Of a stretch of 64,000 nucleotides of DNA, positions 9,094 to 18,021 are shown piece after piece. Origin of the DNA: Lentibacillus saliphilus (GTDB lineage Bacteria > Bacillota > Bacilli > Bacillales > Amphibacillaceae). The number at the start of each line of letters is the position of its first letter. Position 1 is the first letter of the stretch. The notes under the pieces are model-generated. The model made no database searches. It saw only the letters and a list, made by a program, of their open reading frames with translations, and had not been told where the DNA came from. Where the stretch lies: NCBI RefSeq assembly GCF_019093865.1, contig NZ_JABJXD010000010.1:31605-95604 (forward strand). The letters are read 5' to 3'. A program made the position numbers and the translations under genes.

Positions 9094-9968
9094 TTGCAGA
9101 TTTTTTGCATTATGATTTTTTGCGGCATACGTTGTATACGGGTCTCCTGATCGGTATTATCGCACCATTACTCGGCTCATTTATTGTTGTCAGACGGCTT
9201 TCTCTGCTCGCTGATGCACTATCCCATGTGACGCTTGCAGGAATTGCTTTTGCCTTATATATTGATAAGAGATGGGGAATTGTTGCGATTTCACCACTTT
9301 ATGGCGGCATGATTTTTTCAGTGATTGGGTCAGTTCTAATTGAGAAATTACGTAGCGTGTATAGGGCGTTTCAAGAGTTAGCCATCCCGATCATTTTATC
9401 TGGTGGTGTCGGCCTTAGTGTCATTTTCATATCATTGGCCAATGGCTTTAACACAGATCTATTCAACTATTTATTCGGGTCCGTATCAGCTGTGAGCCAA
9501 ACTGATTTTCTATCGATTCTAGGTATATCCATTTTTATTATCATTGTTATACTCCTATTTTATAAAGAATTAATTACGCTGTCCTTTGACGAAGAACATG
9601 CGACTGTATCAGGGATACATGCAAAGTGGATTCATTTGCTATTTATCGTGTTAACCGCGCTCGTTATAGCGGCTTCGATTCGAATCGTAGGTGTATTGTT
9701 AGTATCCGCTTTAATGACATTACCTGTCGCAGCAGCCATAAGAGTATCGAAGGGATTTAAACAAATGGTCATCATGTCAATTATATTCGGAGAGTTTGCG
9801 GTCATAATTGGACTCGTAACCGGATATTATCTTGGCATACCACCAGGCGGTACGATTGTTCTAACCGCTATCTTTATCTTAATAGCTACGTTAATTTATA
9901 AACGGATCCGAACAGCTTATAAAGGAGGCAGCAGCGATGAATCAACAAGAAGCCGTCAATATGCTTAA
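9090..9968 (+). CDS. znuB: Zinc ABC transporter permease
   Basis: A 292-residue ABC-3 family membrane protein with about eight hydrophobic segments and the family's RRLSLLADALSHV region near the N-terminus. It starts with GTG at 9090, seven bases after AAAGGAGG, and overlaps the ATPase stop (GTGA). Its last 32 bases overlap zur. Confidence 0.92.
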   Translation: MIADFLHYDFLRHTLYTGLLIGIIAPLLGSFIVVRRLSLLADALSHVTLAGIAFALYIDKRWGIVAISPLYGGMIFSVIGSVLIEKLRSVYRAFQELAIPIILSGGVGLSVIFISLANGFNTDLFNYLFGSVSAVSQTDFLSILGISIFIIIVILLFYKELITLSFDEEHATVSGIHAKWIHLLFIVLTALVIAASIRIVGVLLVSALMTLPVAAAIRVSKGFKQMVIMSIIFGEFAVIIGLVTGYYLGIPPGGTIVLTAIFILIATLIYKRIRTAYKGGSSDESTRSRQYA

Positions 9969-10350
9969 AGCACACAACTTTAAAATCACTGACAAACGTT
10001 TGGACATCATTCGCTTTTTTGAAGAGGCCGATGGCTATCGCACAGCGAAAGACCTAAATACCTATATGGAAAGCACGCATCCGAATATTAGCTTCGATAC
10101 TGTTTATCGTAATCTCCACCTGTATCATGAAATGGGTCTATTAGAATCAACAACATTACAAGGGGAGAAGCATTTTAGGCTCCGCTGTTCTCATCATCAT
10201 CACCATCATTTTATTTGTAGCCATTGTGGCGGCACTAAAGAAATAGATATGTGTCCCATGGAACAATTAAAAAAAGCATTGGCAGGCTATCAAATAAATG
10301 ATCATAAGTTTGAAATTTATGGGCTATGCCCGTCTTGTCAATCTGTGTAA
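9937..10350 (+). CDS. zur: Zinc uptake repressor Zur (Fur family)
   Basis: A 137-residue Fur-family repressor. A winged-helix domain (about 1-80) includes ISFDTVYRNL; the dimer domain has two CxxC pairs (Cys94/97, Cys131/134) for structural zinc. A natural run of six His (86-91) lies in the metal-sensing hinge. Being the last gene of the zinc operon with Zur boxes upstream, it should control itself. PerR or Fur is less likely given the zinc-transport context and box type. Confidence 0.9.
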   Translation: MNQQEAVNMLKAHNFKITDKRLDIIRFFEEADGYRTAKDLNTYMESTHPNISFDTVYRNLHLYHEMGLLESTTLQGEKHFRLRCSHHHHHHFICSHCGGTKEIDMCPMEQLKKALAGYQINDHKFEIYGLCPSCQSV

Positions 10351-10387
10351 CTGTCGAATATATAAAAACATGACGTATTTATTATAA

Positions 10388-10438
10388 AAACCTGAACCGA
10401 TTCAGATGCTTCATCATGAATCAATGTTCAGGTTTTTT
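10388..10438 (+). terminator. Terminator of the zinc operon
   Basis: Outer stem CCTGAAC / GTTCAGG followed by six T, with a partly paired inner loop. It could also end the - strand gene at 10475. Confidence 0.75.
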
Positions 10439-10474
10439 AATGAGTTGTATGATGCTGTATCCAAAAGACAGGAA

Positions 10475-11668
10475 CTATTTCTTTAATAAAGTCAAAAGAT
10501 CATCTAACTTTTTATCAAACCGTGCAATAGCACTTTCAGAAACGTCTTCCTCACCATATCGCACATGCTGATACACAGCCAAGTCATCATGAAAGCCAAT
10601 TCTAGTAAGCCATTCTTCAATGGTTTCAAAGCGATATCGTTTGTATTCTGTTCTAACTGCCTGCTTTTCTAAATTGTGCACCTTTTTTCGAACAGGATGT
10701 CGTCGCTTAAGATATTTGTTCCTTATTGAATCAGACCAGCTTGAACGATTTTTTCCTTTGTCATTAAAATCAATGTCTTCATATGTAACGCCGTCAGAAA
10801 AAGATTGCTGTTTTTGACTCCAATGTTGGCGAGAATACCGCACAATGAATAAGATTATAAGGGCAATACCAATTCCTATAAAGATGATGTGAATGATTGG
10901 CAAGGCTTCTTCAATCGATGAATCTTGTCTGGATTCAAATCGATCCTCACGATTCGGTATTAAACTCTTTTCCTCCGAGTCGACATTTTCTTGAATGTGC
11001 TCTTGGAGCTGATCAAGCGGTTTTTCAACTGGATTTAAAATGAATTTCCCTATCGCAATGACCGTTGATGTCAATAATCGCCATGCATTAACGACACCAT
11101 ATTGAACGACATCAAATAAAAATAAATACCCTACCCCACCTGCTAGTAATGTCCCTAAATAAAGCGATAATGTTCCTAGAACGCTCTTTTTCTGCCTGGC
11201 ATCCATGTTATTCATATGACTGAGCATGAAGCCAGCTATTAAAATCAAAAGGGTTAAAACGGCATACAGAATGATTTCCCAGTCTTTTAACACTATGAAA
11301 ATGATAATTGGCAATACGCACACGATACGAAGATATGTATCATTTCTTTTTAAAAGCGTGTCCTGTCGAATGATTAAGTAACGCCATGTCATTAATAAAG
11401 GAAGTGCAACGCTGGGCACGACTGTAAAACCTAACAAATAAAAAACAGGAATAAATGAGAGTCCCATTACAATAAACAGTGGCTGAATCATATTGTACTT
11501 CGTTAACATGGAAAAGCCGATACACATCACCATTGTCACACCTAAAAAGGACATATATGGCACGTCTCGAGTAAATAGCTGCAAAACTGGAGATAACAGC
11601 ATAAATAAAAGAAGTGCTTCACATAAAAAAGAATACGCATAGGTGAATAATAGCTGATTATCTCGCAT
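10475..11668 (-). CDS. Membrane protein partner of DUF58 protein (DUF4129-like C-terminus)
   Basis: A 397-residue protein with about six hydrophobic segments in the first 200 residues, an acidic linker, one further membrane helix near 255-275 and a soluble basic C-terminal region. The order resembles the transglutaminase-core/DUF4129 proteins that accompany DUF58 and MoxR genes in Bacilli, but I see no transglutaminase catalytic triad, so it may be a shortened relative. It overlaps the upstream DUF58 gene by 11 bases, so the two are almost certainly co-translated. Exact function unknown. Confidence 0.7.
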   Translation of the reverse strand: MRDNQLLFTYAYSFLCEALLLFMLLSPVLQLFTRDVPYMSFLGVTMVMCIGFSMLTKYNMIQPLFIVMGLSFIPVFYLLGFTVVPSVALPLLMTWRYLIIRQDTLLKRNDTYLRIVCVLPIIIFIVLKDWEIILYAVLTLLILIAGFMLSHMNNMDARQKKSVLGTLSLYLGTLLAGGVGYLFLFDVVQYGVVNAWRLLTSTVIAIGKFILNPVEKPLDQLQEHIQENVDSEEKSLIPNREDRFESRQDSSIEEALPIIHIIFIGIGIALIILFIVRYSRQHWSQKQQSFSDGVTYEDIDFNDKGKNRSSWSDSIRNKYLKRRHPVRKKVHNLEKQAVRTEYKRYRFETIEEWLTRIGFHDDLAVYQHVRYGEEDVSESAIARFDKKLDDLLTLLKK

Positions 11669-12887
11669 TTGTTATCACGTCACTTATCCAAGGTTTTAGA
11701 CTTGCGTCTCCATGTTTCGAAAATACAACGTTAAGAACATTCGGATGTTCATACATCAAATCATTCATGACAGAGTGCCCTTCAGGGGGTACATCACCAA
11801 TCACAACGATCGTCTTTGGACGTGATAAATTTTGTGCGACATGATGGAGTAACGATATAAATGGATAGACAATAGGTTCTTTAGGAACACGTGCGAGCAT
11901 TTCCATTGCTCTAATTAAGTGTTGCTTGCCTTCACCTTCCCTCACATGTATAAACGGTGGGCGGCCAGGTTTTAAAGTATTAATCATCATCTCAAACGGG
12001 ATATGATGTTCTACAGCAAACTGACACAAAAATGTTGCCGCAGACAAACGACCCTCAAGGTCATCGACTTGAATATGCTCTTGGGAACTGGGGTCTGATG
12101 ACATAGACGCATTCACAATAAATACGTAAGCATCATCCATAACGGTTTCATAAATATTCGTTTGTAATTCCTGCGATTTAGCAGATGCCTTCCAATTAAT
12201 ACGTTGGAATGGATCTCGAGATGTATAATTACGCGTTCCAACTGTATGCATAAGGTCTTCATAGATAGAATTGCGAACCGGTTGATGTCCCGGTTCGAAT
12301 TGTTTCAAAATATCAATACCAGAAACAGGTGTGCTTTGAGGAAATACGACAATTTCGGGCTTGAAAAAATGTTGATAACTGAGACGAACGTCAGAAAAAC
12401 TAAATAAATGCGGAAATCGATAAGATATGTTATTAAAGCGGGCCGCTCCGCGCTGCTCTGCGGTAAACTTGAATGTGATAATCGTCTTTTTCTTTCCTAT
12501 CAAAGATAGTGGTATTTCAATATCGTTTATTTGCCGGCCTTGGTACTTTAAATGTGAAGCAGGTTTAATCGTTTGATTGACTTGCATATGTAAATGACCG
12601 TTTATAAGGGGGAATTTCCCTATATTCGAGAATACAAACTGAAGCTCACCCTCATCTTTCGGAAATAAATACAGCGTTGTGTGCGGATTAGCTAACTCAA
12701 TATTTTTTGGATAAGACCGATCAAATAATACATTTAGCACCAAATAAATGATTAAGACACCTGCCACTACGAACAGGCCTCTAATAGCCATAAAGAGCCC
12801 CAATAGACTCAAAAGAAGAATTGAAGCGCCAATAAATTCATACAGTTTATGTTCTGTTACACGGCGTTCCTTTTGCCACATCATCAT
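11658..12887 (-). CDS. DUF58 domain protein
   Basis: A 409-residue protein. Two membrane helices lie near residues 15-50, and the DUF58 signature RDPFQRINWKASAKSQELQT lies near residue 225. DUF58 proteins resemble von Willebrand A folds and usually work beside a MoxR AAA+ ATPase. No moxR lies directly upstream here, which is unusual: the CNNM gene follows in that direction. AAAGGATG precedes the ATG cluster, and the exact first Met is uncertain by two codons. Confidence 0.85.
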   Translation of the reverse strand: MMMWQKERRVTEHKLYEFIGASILLLSLLGLFMAIRGLFVVAGVLIIYLVLNVLFDRSYPKNIELANPHTTLYLFPKDEGELQFVFSNIGKFPLINGHLHMQVNQTIKPASHLKYQGRQINDIEIPLSLIGKKKTIITFKFTAEQRGAARFNNISYRFPHLFSFSDVRLSYQHFFKPEIVVFPQSTPVSGIDILKQFEPGHQPVRNSIYEDLMHTVGTRNYTSRDPFQRINWKASAKSQELQTNIYETVMDDAYVFIVNASMSSDPSSQEHIQVDDLEGRLSAATFLCQFAVEHHIPFEMMINTLKPGRPPFIHVREGEGKQHLIRAMEMLARVPKEPIVYPFISLLHHVAQNLSRPKTIVVIGDVPPEGHSVMNDLMYEHPNVLNVVFSKHGDASLKPWISDVITNAR

Positions 12888-12975
12888 TACAACATCCTTT
12901 TAGACTGATATAAACGACACTTTTATACTATCACAAAAATCGGAAAAATTATAACGGGCGGATCAACTCGGGATA

Positions 12976-13017
12976 AATTAAAACCTAAATCACATGAATG
13001 GTCATGAGATTTAGGTT
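12976..13017 (-). terminator. Terminator after the CNNM gene
   Basis: AACCTAAATC / GATTTAGGTT 10-bp stem, followed on the - strand by TTTAATTT. It lies downstream of the CNNM gene. Confidence 0.6.
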
Positions 13018-13059
13018 ATTATAAAGTCACGATATTCGATAGAATATTTTAGCCGCTTT

Positions 13060-14343
13060 TTAACGCTGTATGATTTTAACTTTTTTCACCTGGTAGCCAT
13101 CAATTTCTTCTACGATAAATTGAACCCCGTCATGTTCAACAACTGTCCCATAGCCCGCGTCCATATGATGGGTAATAATCCAACCTCCAATCGTATCGAC
13201 TTCTTCATCCTTTAGATGTGTTCCGAGTAATGCATTCACGTCCTCAAGTAACAATTTACCATCCACAATGTATGTACCGTCAGACAATTTCTCACTCATT
13301 GGTTTTTCATTTGTATCAAATTCATCACGAATGTCACCGACAATTTCCTCAAGAATGTCCTCTACAGTTACAAGTCCCGCTGTGCCTCCATATTCATCAA
13401 TGACAATCGCCATATGAATTCGTTCTTTTTGCATGAGAAGGAGCACTTGTTTGATTGGGGTAGCTTCCGACACGTGCAAAATGGGTCTAATTAAATCATT
13501 AATGCTGTCTCGTTCTGTCGTCAAACGGTCTGTGAACACTTCCTTAATATTAATGAGACCAACGATATGATCTTTGTCTTCTTCAGCAACCGGATATCTT
13601 GTGAACTGTCCTTCTTTAATGACGTTCAAATTCTCTTCATAACTGTCTTCCTTATAGAAGCAGAGCATTTCAGTACGTGGAACCATAATTTCCTTCGCCG
13701 TTCGCTCATCAAAATCAAATATGTTTGTCACATATGTCATCTCGGTTTGATTGATTTCTCCACTTTCATAGCTTTCCGAAAGAATGAGGCGTAACTCTTC
13801 TTCAGAATGAGCCACTTCATTTTCGTTCACAGCCTTGAACCCGAACAAGTGAATGATTAAACGGGCCGAGCCATTTAACAACCAAATAAATGGGTACATA
13901 ATCTTGTAAAATAATATGAGTGGGCGCGCACAGACGAGCGCAACCGCTTCAGCCTTTTGAATCGCTATTGTTTTCGGTGCCAGTTCACCAACTACAACGT
14001 GTAAAAATGTGATAAAGAAAAAGGCAATACCGAATGATATGATCGCCGATAATGCTGGTGTCAATTCAATGCTTCGAAATACAGGGTCTAGCAACACTTG
14101 AATCGTCGGCTCACCTAACCACCCGAGTCCAAGAGCTGTAACCGTAATCCCTAACTGACAAGCTGATAAGTACGCATCAAGGTTGTCGATCAGCTTTTTA
14201 ACATGTATGGCAGCTTTATTGCCTTGAGCGATTAACTGATCGATCCGTGTTGCCCTTACTTTGACAATCGCAAATTCAGTTGCTACGAAAAAAGCTGTCA
14301 ATATAATTAGTAGAGCGACTGTTAGAAGCTTAACAATGATCAT
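13060..14343 (-). CDS. CNNM/CBS-pair transporter (CorC/HlyC family)
   Basis: A 427-residue protein. The N-terminal CNNM (DUF21) membrane domain (about 1-180) starts with a membrane helix and contains GWLGEPTIQ. Two CBS domains follow (about 205-335, with MVPRTEM and IDEYGGTAGLVTVEDILEEIVG), and a CorC_HlyC domain forms the C-terminus. Bacterial relatives such as Bacillus MpfA export magnesium; older annotations call them haemolysins. The ATG at 14343 is the only good start, yet the strong Shine-Dalgarno lies about 35 bases upstream with a hairpin between them (see the leader feature). Confidence 0.88.
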   Translation of the reverse strand: MIIVKLLTVALLIILTAFFVATEFAIVKVRATRIDQLIAQGNKAAIHVKKLIDNLDAYLSACQLGITVTALGLGWLGEPTIQVLLDPVFRSIELTPALSAIISFGIAFFFITFLHVVVGELAPKTIAIQKAEAVALVCARPLILFYKIMYPFIWLLNGSARLIIHLFGFKAVNENEVAHSEEELRLILSESYESGEINQTEMTYVTNIFDFDERTAKEIMVPRTEMLCFYKEDSYEENLNVIKEGQFTRYPVAEEDKDHIVGLINIKEVFTDRLTTERDSINDLIRPILHVSEATPIKQVLLLMQKERIHMAIVIDEYGGTAGLVTVEDILEEIVGDIRDEFDTNEKPMSEKLSDGTYIVDGKLLLEDVNALLGTHLKDEEVDTIGGWIITHHMDAGYGTVVEHDGVQFIVEEIDGYQVKKVKIIQR

Positions 14344-14388
14344 GGCGTTGCTCTGTCACTGCTCGTACAGAGCACTCACCTCCTTTTT
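14344..14388 (-). promoter_or_regulatory. Leader with displaced Shine-Dalgarno, hairpin and possible 11-codon leader ORF
   Basis: On the - strand AAAAAGGAGGTGA (14388-14376) is followed by a perfect 7-bp stem GCTCTGT / ACAGAGC (14373-14367 and 14356-14350), then AACGCC and the CNNM ATG. Folding would bring the ribosome site within about 11 bases of the ATG. Alternatively a GTG at 14375 opens an 11-codon frame (MLCTSSDRATP) whose TGA overlaps the CNNM ATG. An in-frame TGA just upstream excludes a longer CNNM start. Confidence 0.6.
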
Positions 14389-14425
14389 AACCCCAAGATG
14401 ACACCCGTCTTCACAAAAATCATCG

Positions 14426-15916
14426 TTACGATTTCGATGAAAACATCGTCTTTATAATACGTAAAAATGCAACAACCATTGTTAACAATATGACGGTAAA
14501 TGGCAAGGCAGATATGAGCGAAGCGGTTTGTAACGCATTTAAACCACCTGATCCAGCTAATAAAAGAACGACAGCAATGGCCGTAATGAGAACGCCCCAT
14601 ATCATTTTAACGCGTAGGGCTGGATTTAAACTGCCCTTCGATGTCATGCTACCAAGTATATATGTTGCTGAATCGGCAGATGTCACTAAAAATGTGAATA
14701 TAAGCATGATCGAAAGAATAGATAGGACAATCGAAAATGGCATATCACCATATGTTTCAAACAATGCGACAGCGATATCATTGTTCACGGCTTCAGCAAT
14801 ATGGGTACCATTGTTCAAGTCACTGAATATCGTCGTTCCCCCAAACACAGCAATCCACATACACGCAATTACCGGAGGCACAACGAGGACACCAAAAACA
14901 AATTCTCGAATCGTTCTTCCTCTAGAAACACGGGCAACAAATGCGCCAACGAAAGGTGACCAGGCAATCGCCCAAGCCCAATAAAAGATTGTCCAGTCTT
15001 GGACCCAGCTCCCATCTTGATAAGGCGTTAAACGAAGTGAGTATTGAACAAAATTCGTTAAATAATCACCAAGGCCGAGTACGAATGTATTTAAAATAAA
15101 GACACCAGGACCTGCAATAAAGACAAATACCAAAAGGACCAAGCACAAGCCTAAATTTAAATTACTAAGCCATTTGATGCCTTTGTTCAGACCTGTACTT
15201 GAGGACAACAAATACATCACGAGCATCACAGCTGCAATGGCAATTTGAATCCAAATGGATGTTGGAAGACCAAATACGTTTTTTAATCCGCCATTCATTT
15301 GCAGGATTCCAAGTCCCAGAGAGGTCGCTACACCCATAACAGTTGCAATAACTGCAAGAGAATCAACTGTATTTCCGAGCAGCTTATTTTTGCCGACGAC
15401 AGGTTCTATCGCTTTGGAGATCAATCCTTTCTTTTCTTGCTTGAATTGGAGAAACGCAATTACGAGCCCTACAATCGCAAAAACAGACCATTGACTGACA
15501 CCCCAATGGAAAAATGAATACCCCATTGCAACGCGAGCTGCTTCTTCTGTTTGAGCTTCTAGCCCTGGAAAAGGCGTCGTGAAAAAGTGGCTCATCGGTT
15601 CAGCCACACCCCAAAATACAAGACCGGCACCAAATCCCGCTGAAAACAACATACCGATCCATGTAAAAAACGGATATTCAGGACGTGAATGAGCGGCACC
15701 TAATCTCACTTTTCCATATTTACTAATCGATAAACCAACCAAAAATAATACAAAGATAAAAACAGCTAACAAATAAAACCAGCCAAAATAAGTCGTCGTA
15801 AATTGAAACAGCTTTTCAGCCACTTCACGAAACTTGACTGGAAAAAATGCACCAATTATAACGAGTAAAGAAACAACACCGGCAGATATGTAGAAAACAG
15901 GGTTTCGATGTGACAT
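14426..15916 (-). CDS. opuD: BCCT family transporter (glycine betaine type)
   Basis: A transporter of 496 residues with 12 predicted helices. Family motifs are present: FGAGLVFWGVAEPMSHF in helix 3, FHWGVSQWSVFA, and the TM8 Trp-rich region IFYWAWAIAWSPFVGAFVAR. It imports betaine or a related osmolyte with sodium (family knowledge); the substrate is inferred. The upstream 39-codon extension is rejected because the ATG at 15916 has GGGAAGG in front and gives the usual N-terminus. The C-terminus is short, without the long regulatory tail of BetP. Confidence 0.87.
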   Translation of the reverse strand: MSHRNPVFYISAGVVSLLVIIGAFFPVKFREVAEKLFQFTTTYFGWFYLLAVFIFVLFLVGLSISKYGKVRLGAAHSRPEYPFFTWIGMLFSAGFGAGLVFWGVAEPMSHFFTTPFPGLEAQTEEAARVAMGYSFFHWGVSQWSVFAIVGLVIAFLQFKQEKKGLISKAIEPVVGKNKLLGNTVDSLAVIATVMGVATSLGLGILQMNGGLKNVFGLPTSIWIQIAIAAVMLVMYLLSSSTGLNKGIKWLSNLNLGLCLVLLVFVFIAGPGVFILNTFVLGLGDYLTNFVQYSLRLTPYQDGSWVQDWTIFYWAWAIAWSPFVGAFVARVSRGRTIREFVFGVLVVPPVIACMWIAVFGGTTIFSDLNNGTHIAEAVNNDIAVALFETYGDMPFSIVLSILSIMLIFTFLVTSADSATYILGSMTSKGSLNPALRVKMIWGVLITAIAVVLLLAGSGGLNALQTASLISALPFTVILLTMVVAFLRIIKTMFSSKS

Positions 15917-16230
15917 AACAAAACCTTCCCTATTAAGTTTTTTCCACCGTAAATCAAACGGTGGATGAAAGAGCTCATAGGTATATATCCACAAATCTTG
16001 CTCGGTAAACCTTATTTTAAGAAATAGATACAAAATTATACATTGGAGTTGGGTTCGAGGGCATCGTTTAAGGGCTCTATTCTATAATAGTGTGTGGGAT
16101 TGTACGTGTGGTTCTATTATGACGGGGGTAAAACGAATGGTGAAAGGAGTTCCAATTATGTGGACTTGGATAAATGATTTTTGATGTGGTTAGGAATGAC
16201 AGCTGTGGTGGGCAAGCCTGCTGGACAAGA

Positions 16231-16450
16231 TATGCGGCTGCTTTGACGGATATGCGGCAGATTTTTGATATATGCGGCTGCTTTGGTGGATATGCGGTAG
16301 AGTTCTGATTTATGCGGCTGCTTTGGTGGATATGCGGTAGAGTTCTGATTTATGCGGCTGTAATAGCGTTTATACGGATTTATTAGCCTTTATACGGCAA
16401 TATTAGGTTTTATAAGGCTGAATTGATGTGTATGCGAATTTAGATAGATA
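16231..16450. repeat. Eleven-unit array with exact 20-bp period (TATRCGG)
   Basis: Between the BCCT gene and the endopeptidase gene, units start at 16231, 16251 and every 20 bases to 16431. The first seven begin TATGCGG, the next two TATACGG, and the last two are degraded. The second ten bases alternate between types, so a 40-bp unit (TATGCGGCTG... + TATGCGGTAG...) is repeated almost exactly at 16271-16350. Units never slip from the 20-base register. No coding frame spans the array. The rest of 15917-16558 holds no gene I can support. Confidence 0.85.
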
Positions 16451-16518
16451 TAGGGTGTTTAGCAATGTAGCATTGAAACGTTTTTCACTCATTGAATGTA
16501 TAAATGAATGTTTTCCAA

Positions 16519-16544
16519 ATAAAAAACCCTCCATAATGGAGGGC
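16519..16544 (-). terminator. Terminator of the NlpC/P60 gene
   Basis: CCCTCC / GGAGGG stem with a four-base loop, followed by six T on the - strand. Confidence 0.85.
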
Positions 16545-16558
16545 TGTATTGTTGTATA

Positions 16559-17797
16559 TTAATGTATTCTTCTTACATGACCTTTAAAATGATTATACCA
16601 ATAGCCACTTGTCATACTTGCAATTTCTACTCCATTGCTTGATTGAGCACCAATGAATTTGCCATTGCCTAAATAAATCCCTACATGACTGTCCGCTCTT
16701 CCTGGAACTGTATTGCTAAAGAAGACAAGGTCACCTGGTTTTGCCTCTGAATAAGGAATAGCTTTTCCTGTATATCTCAGAGATCTCGTACTAGATGGAA
16801 TTGATACCCCACCTTGCTTATAGGCCCAAGAAACAAATCCAGAGCAATCAAACCCGGTTGAAGGGCTCTTTCCGCCCCAACGATAAGGTAATCCTAAATA
16901 TGGCATCCCCGCATTTAATATCGTACTCATATTTCCTGATCCTGATGGAATTCCTGATGGCTTTGACGAATTCGATGGCTTTGATGAACTAGAATGACCT
17001 AGACTCGTTAAGTTACCGCCATTACTTGGAGTTGCAGCAGCGATGCTCTGGCTAATATTTGATTCAAGTGAGGCCAAACGTGAATCCTCTACTTTAAGCT
17101 TAGCTGCCAATTTGCGTAAGTTGTTTTCCTTTTTATTTAAATCTTGCTTGCGTTCAGCATTCGCCTCTCGCTGTGCTACAATAATGCTGTCCATTTCATC
17201 TAAATCAAGCTTCATATCTTCAAGTTCTTGAAGTCTCGTCTCAACTTTATCTTGTTTAACAACGAGTGTTGCTTTATCAGCTTCTTGTTCTTCAACAATA
17301 TCAGCATCGGATTCCGTAATCCGATTCACAATTGCTAAGCGGCTAATAAATTCACCGAAGCTCTTTGCTCCAAAAATAACTTCCATATAGCTTAAATTAC
17401 CGCCACTTTCCTGAAATGACAATGCACGGTTGTGAAGGATATCCATACGCTTTTCGATGTTTGTTTCGAGAACACCGATTTCGTCTTCAAGAGCCGCCAC
17501 TTCATCGTTGGCCTTTGTAATATCTTTTTCAGTTTGTTTCATCATGCTGCGATTTTCTTTTAAAGCTTCTTCCGTTCGTTGAATCGCTTCATTTAATTTT
17601 TCTATATCGAACAACACATCAGCTATATCCGCTTCTGCATCAGATAATTCACTTTTGATAGAATCACGTTCACTTTGAATGGTTGATTTCTGTTGTTTAA
17701 GTGATTGAAGACTGTCTGCATGAATTGTGTGACTTGAAAAGATACCACCAAAACCAAGTGTGGCTACAGCAGTAATTGTCAAAATTGACTTTTTCAA
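16559..17797 (-). CDS. CwlO-like peptidoglycan DL-endopeptidase (NlpC/P60)
   Basis: A 412-residue secreted enzyme. Signal peptide at 1-27, then a long coiled coil (about 30-245), a Ser/Gly/Pro linker, and an NlpC/P60 domain (about 295-412) with the catalytic Cys in FDCSGF and His in SHVGIYLG. It cuts the D-gamma-Glu to diamino acid bond in wall peptides. The coiled coil is the type that binds FtsEX in CwlO. The start is TTG, preceded by GCGGGGA; an overlapping ATG is out of frame. Confidence 0.9.
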   Translation of the reverse strand: MKKSILTITAVATLGFGGIFSSHTIHADSLQSLKQQKSTIQSERDSIKSELSDAEADIADVLFDIEKLNEAIQRTEEALKENRSMMKQTEKDITKANDEVAALEDEIGVLETNIEKRMDILHNRALSFQESGGNLSYMEVIFGAKSFGEFISRLAIVNRITESDADIVEEQEADKATLVVKQDKVETRLQELEDMKLDLDEMDSIIVAQREANAERKQDLNKKENNLRKLAAKLKVEDSRLASLESNISQSIAAATPSNGGNLTSLGHSSSSKPSNSSKPSGIPSGSGNMSTILNAGMPYLGLPYRWGGKSPSTGFDCSGFVSWAYKQGGVSIPSSTRSLRYTGKAIPYSEAKPGDLVFFSNTVPGRADSHVGIYLGNGKFIGAQSSNGVEIASMTSGYWYNHFKGHVRRIH

Positions 17798-18021
17798 TCT
17801 TCATTCCCCGCTTTCCCAACCAAAATGCAATAACTCTGCTTGTCCAACTCTATGTATTGACGTTGCATTTATGGTATATTTTTATATGTAAACTAGTAAA
17901 ACTCTATAACTCAACGAGTAGTATAACACGGTGAGATGACATGAATATGATAATCATATTACAATTGTGTTTCAGAGTTATATTAAATTTTACAAAGTAC
18001 ATTGGAAAGGAGGTTTAATGA

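Noticed and set aside
16157..16185. Tiny open frame MWTWINDF with a ribosome-site-like AAAGGAG
   Set aside because: Eight codons only, in a repeat-rich spacer; it may be chance or a decayed gene start.
16231..16450. CRISPR array
   Set aside because: Units are 20 bases and continuous, with no unique spacers between repeats, and no cas genes are present.
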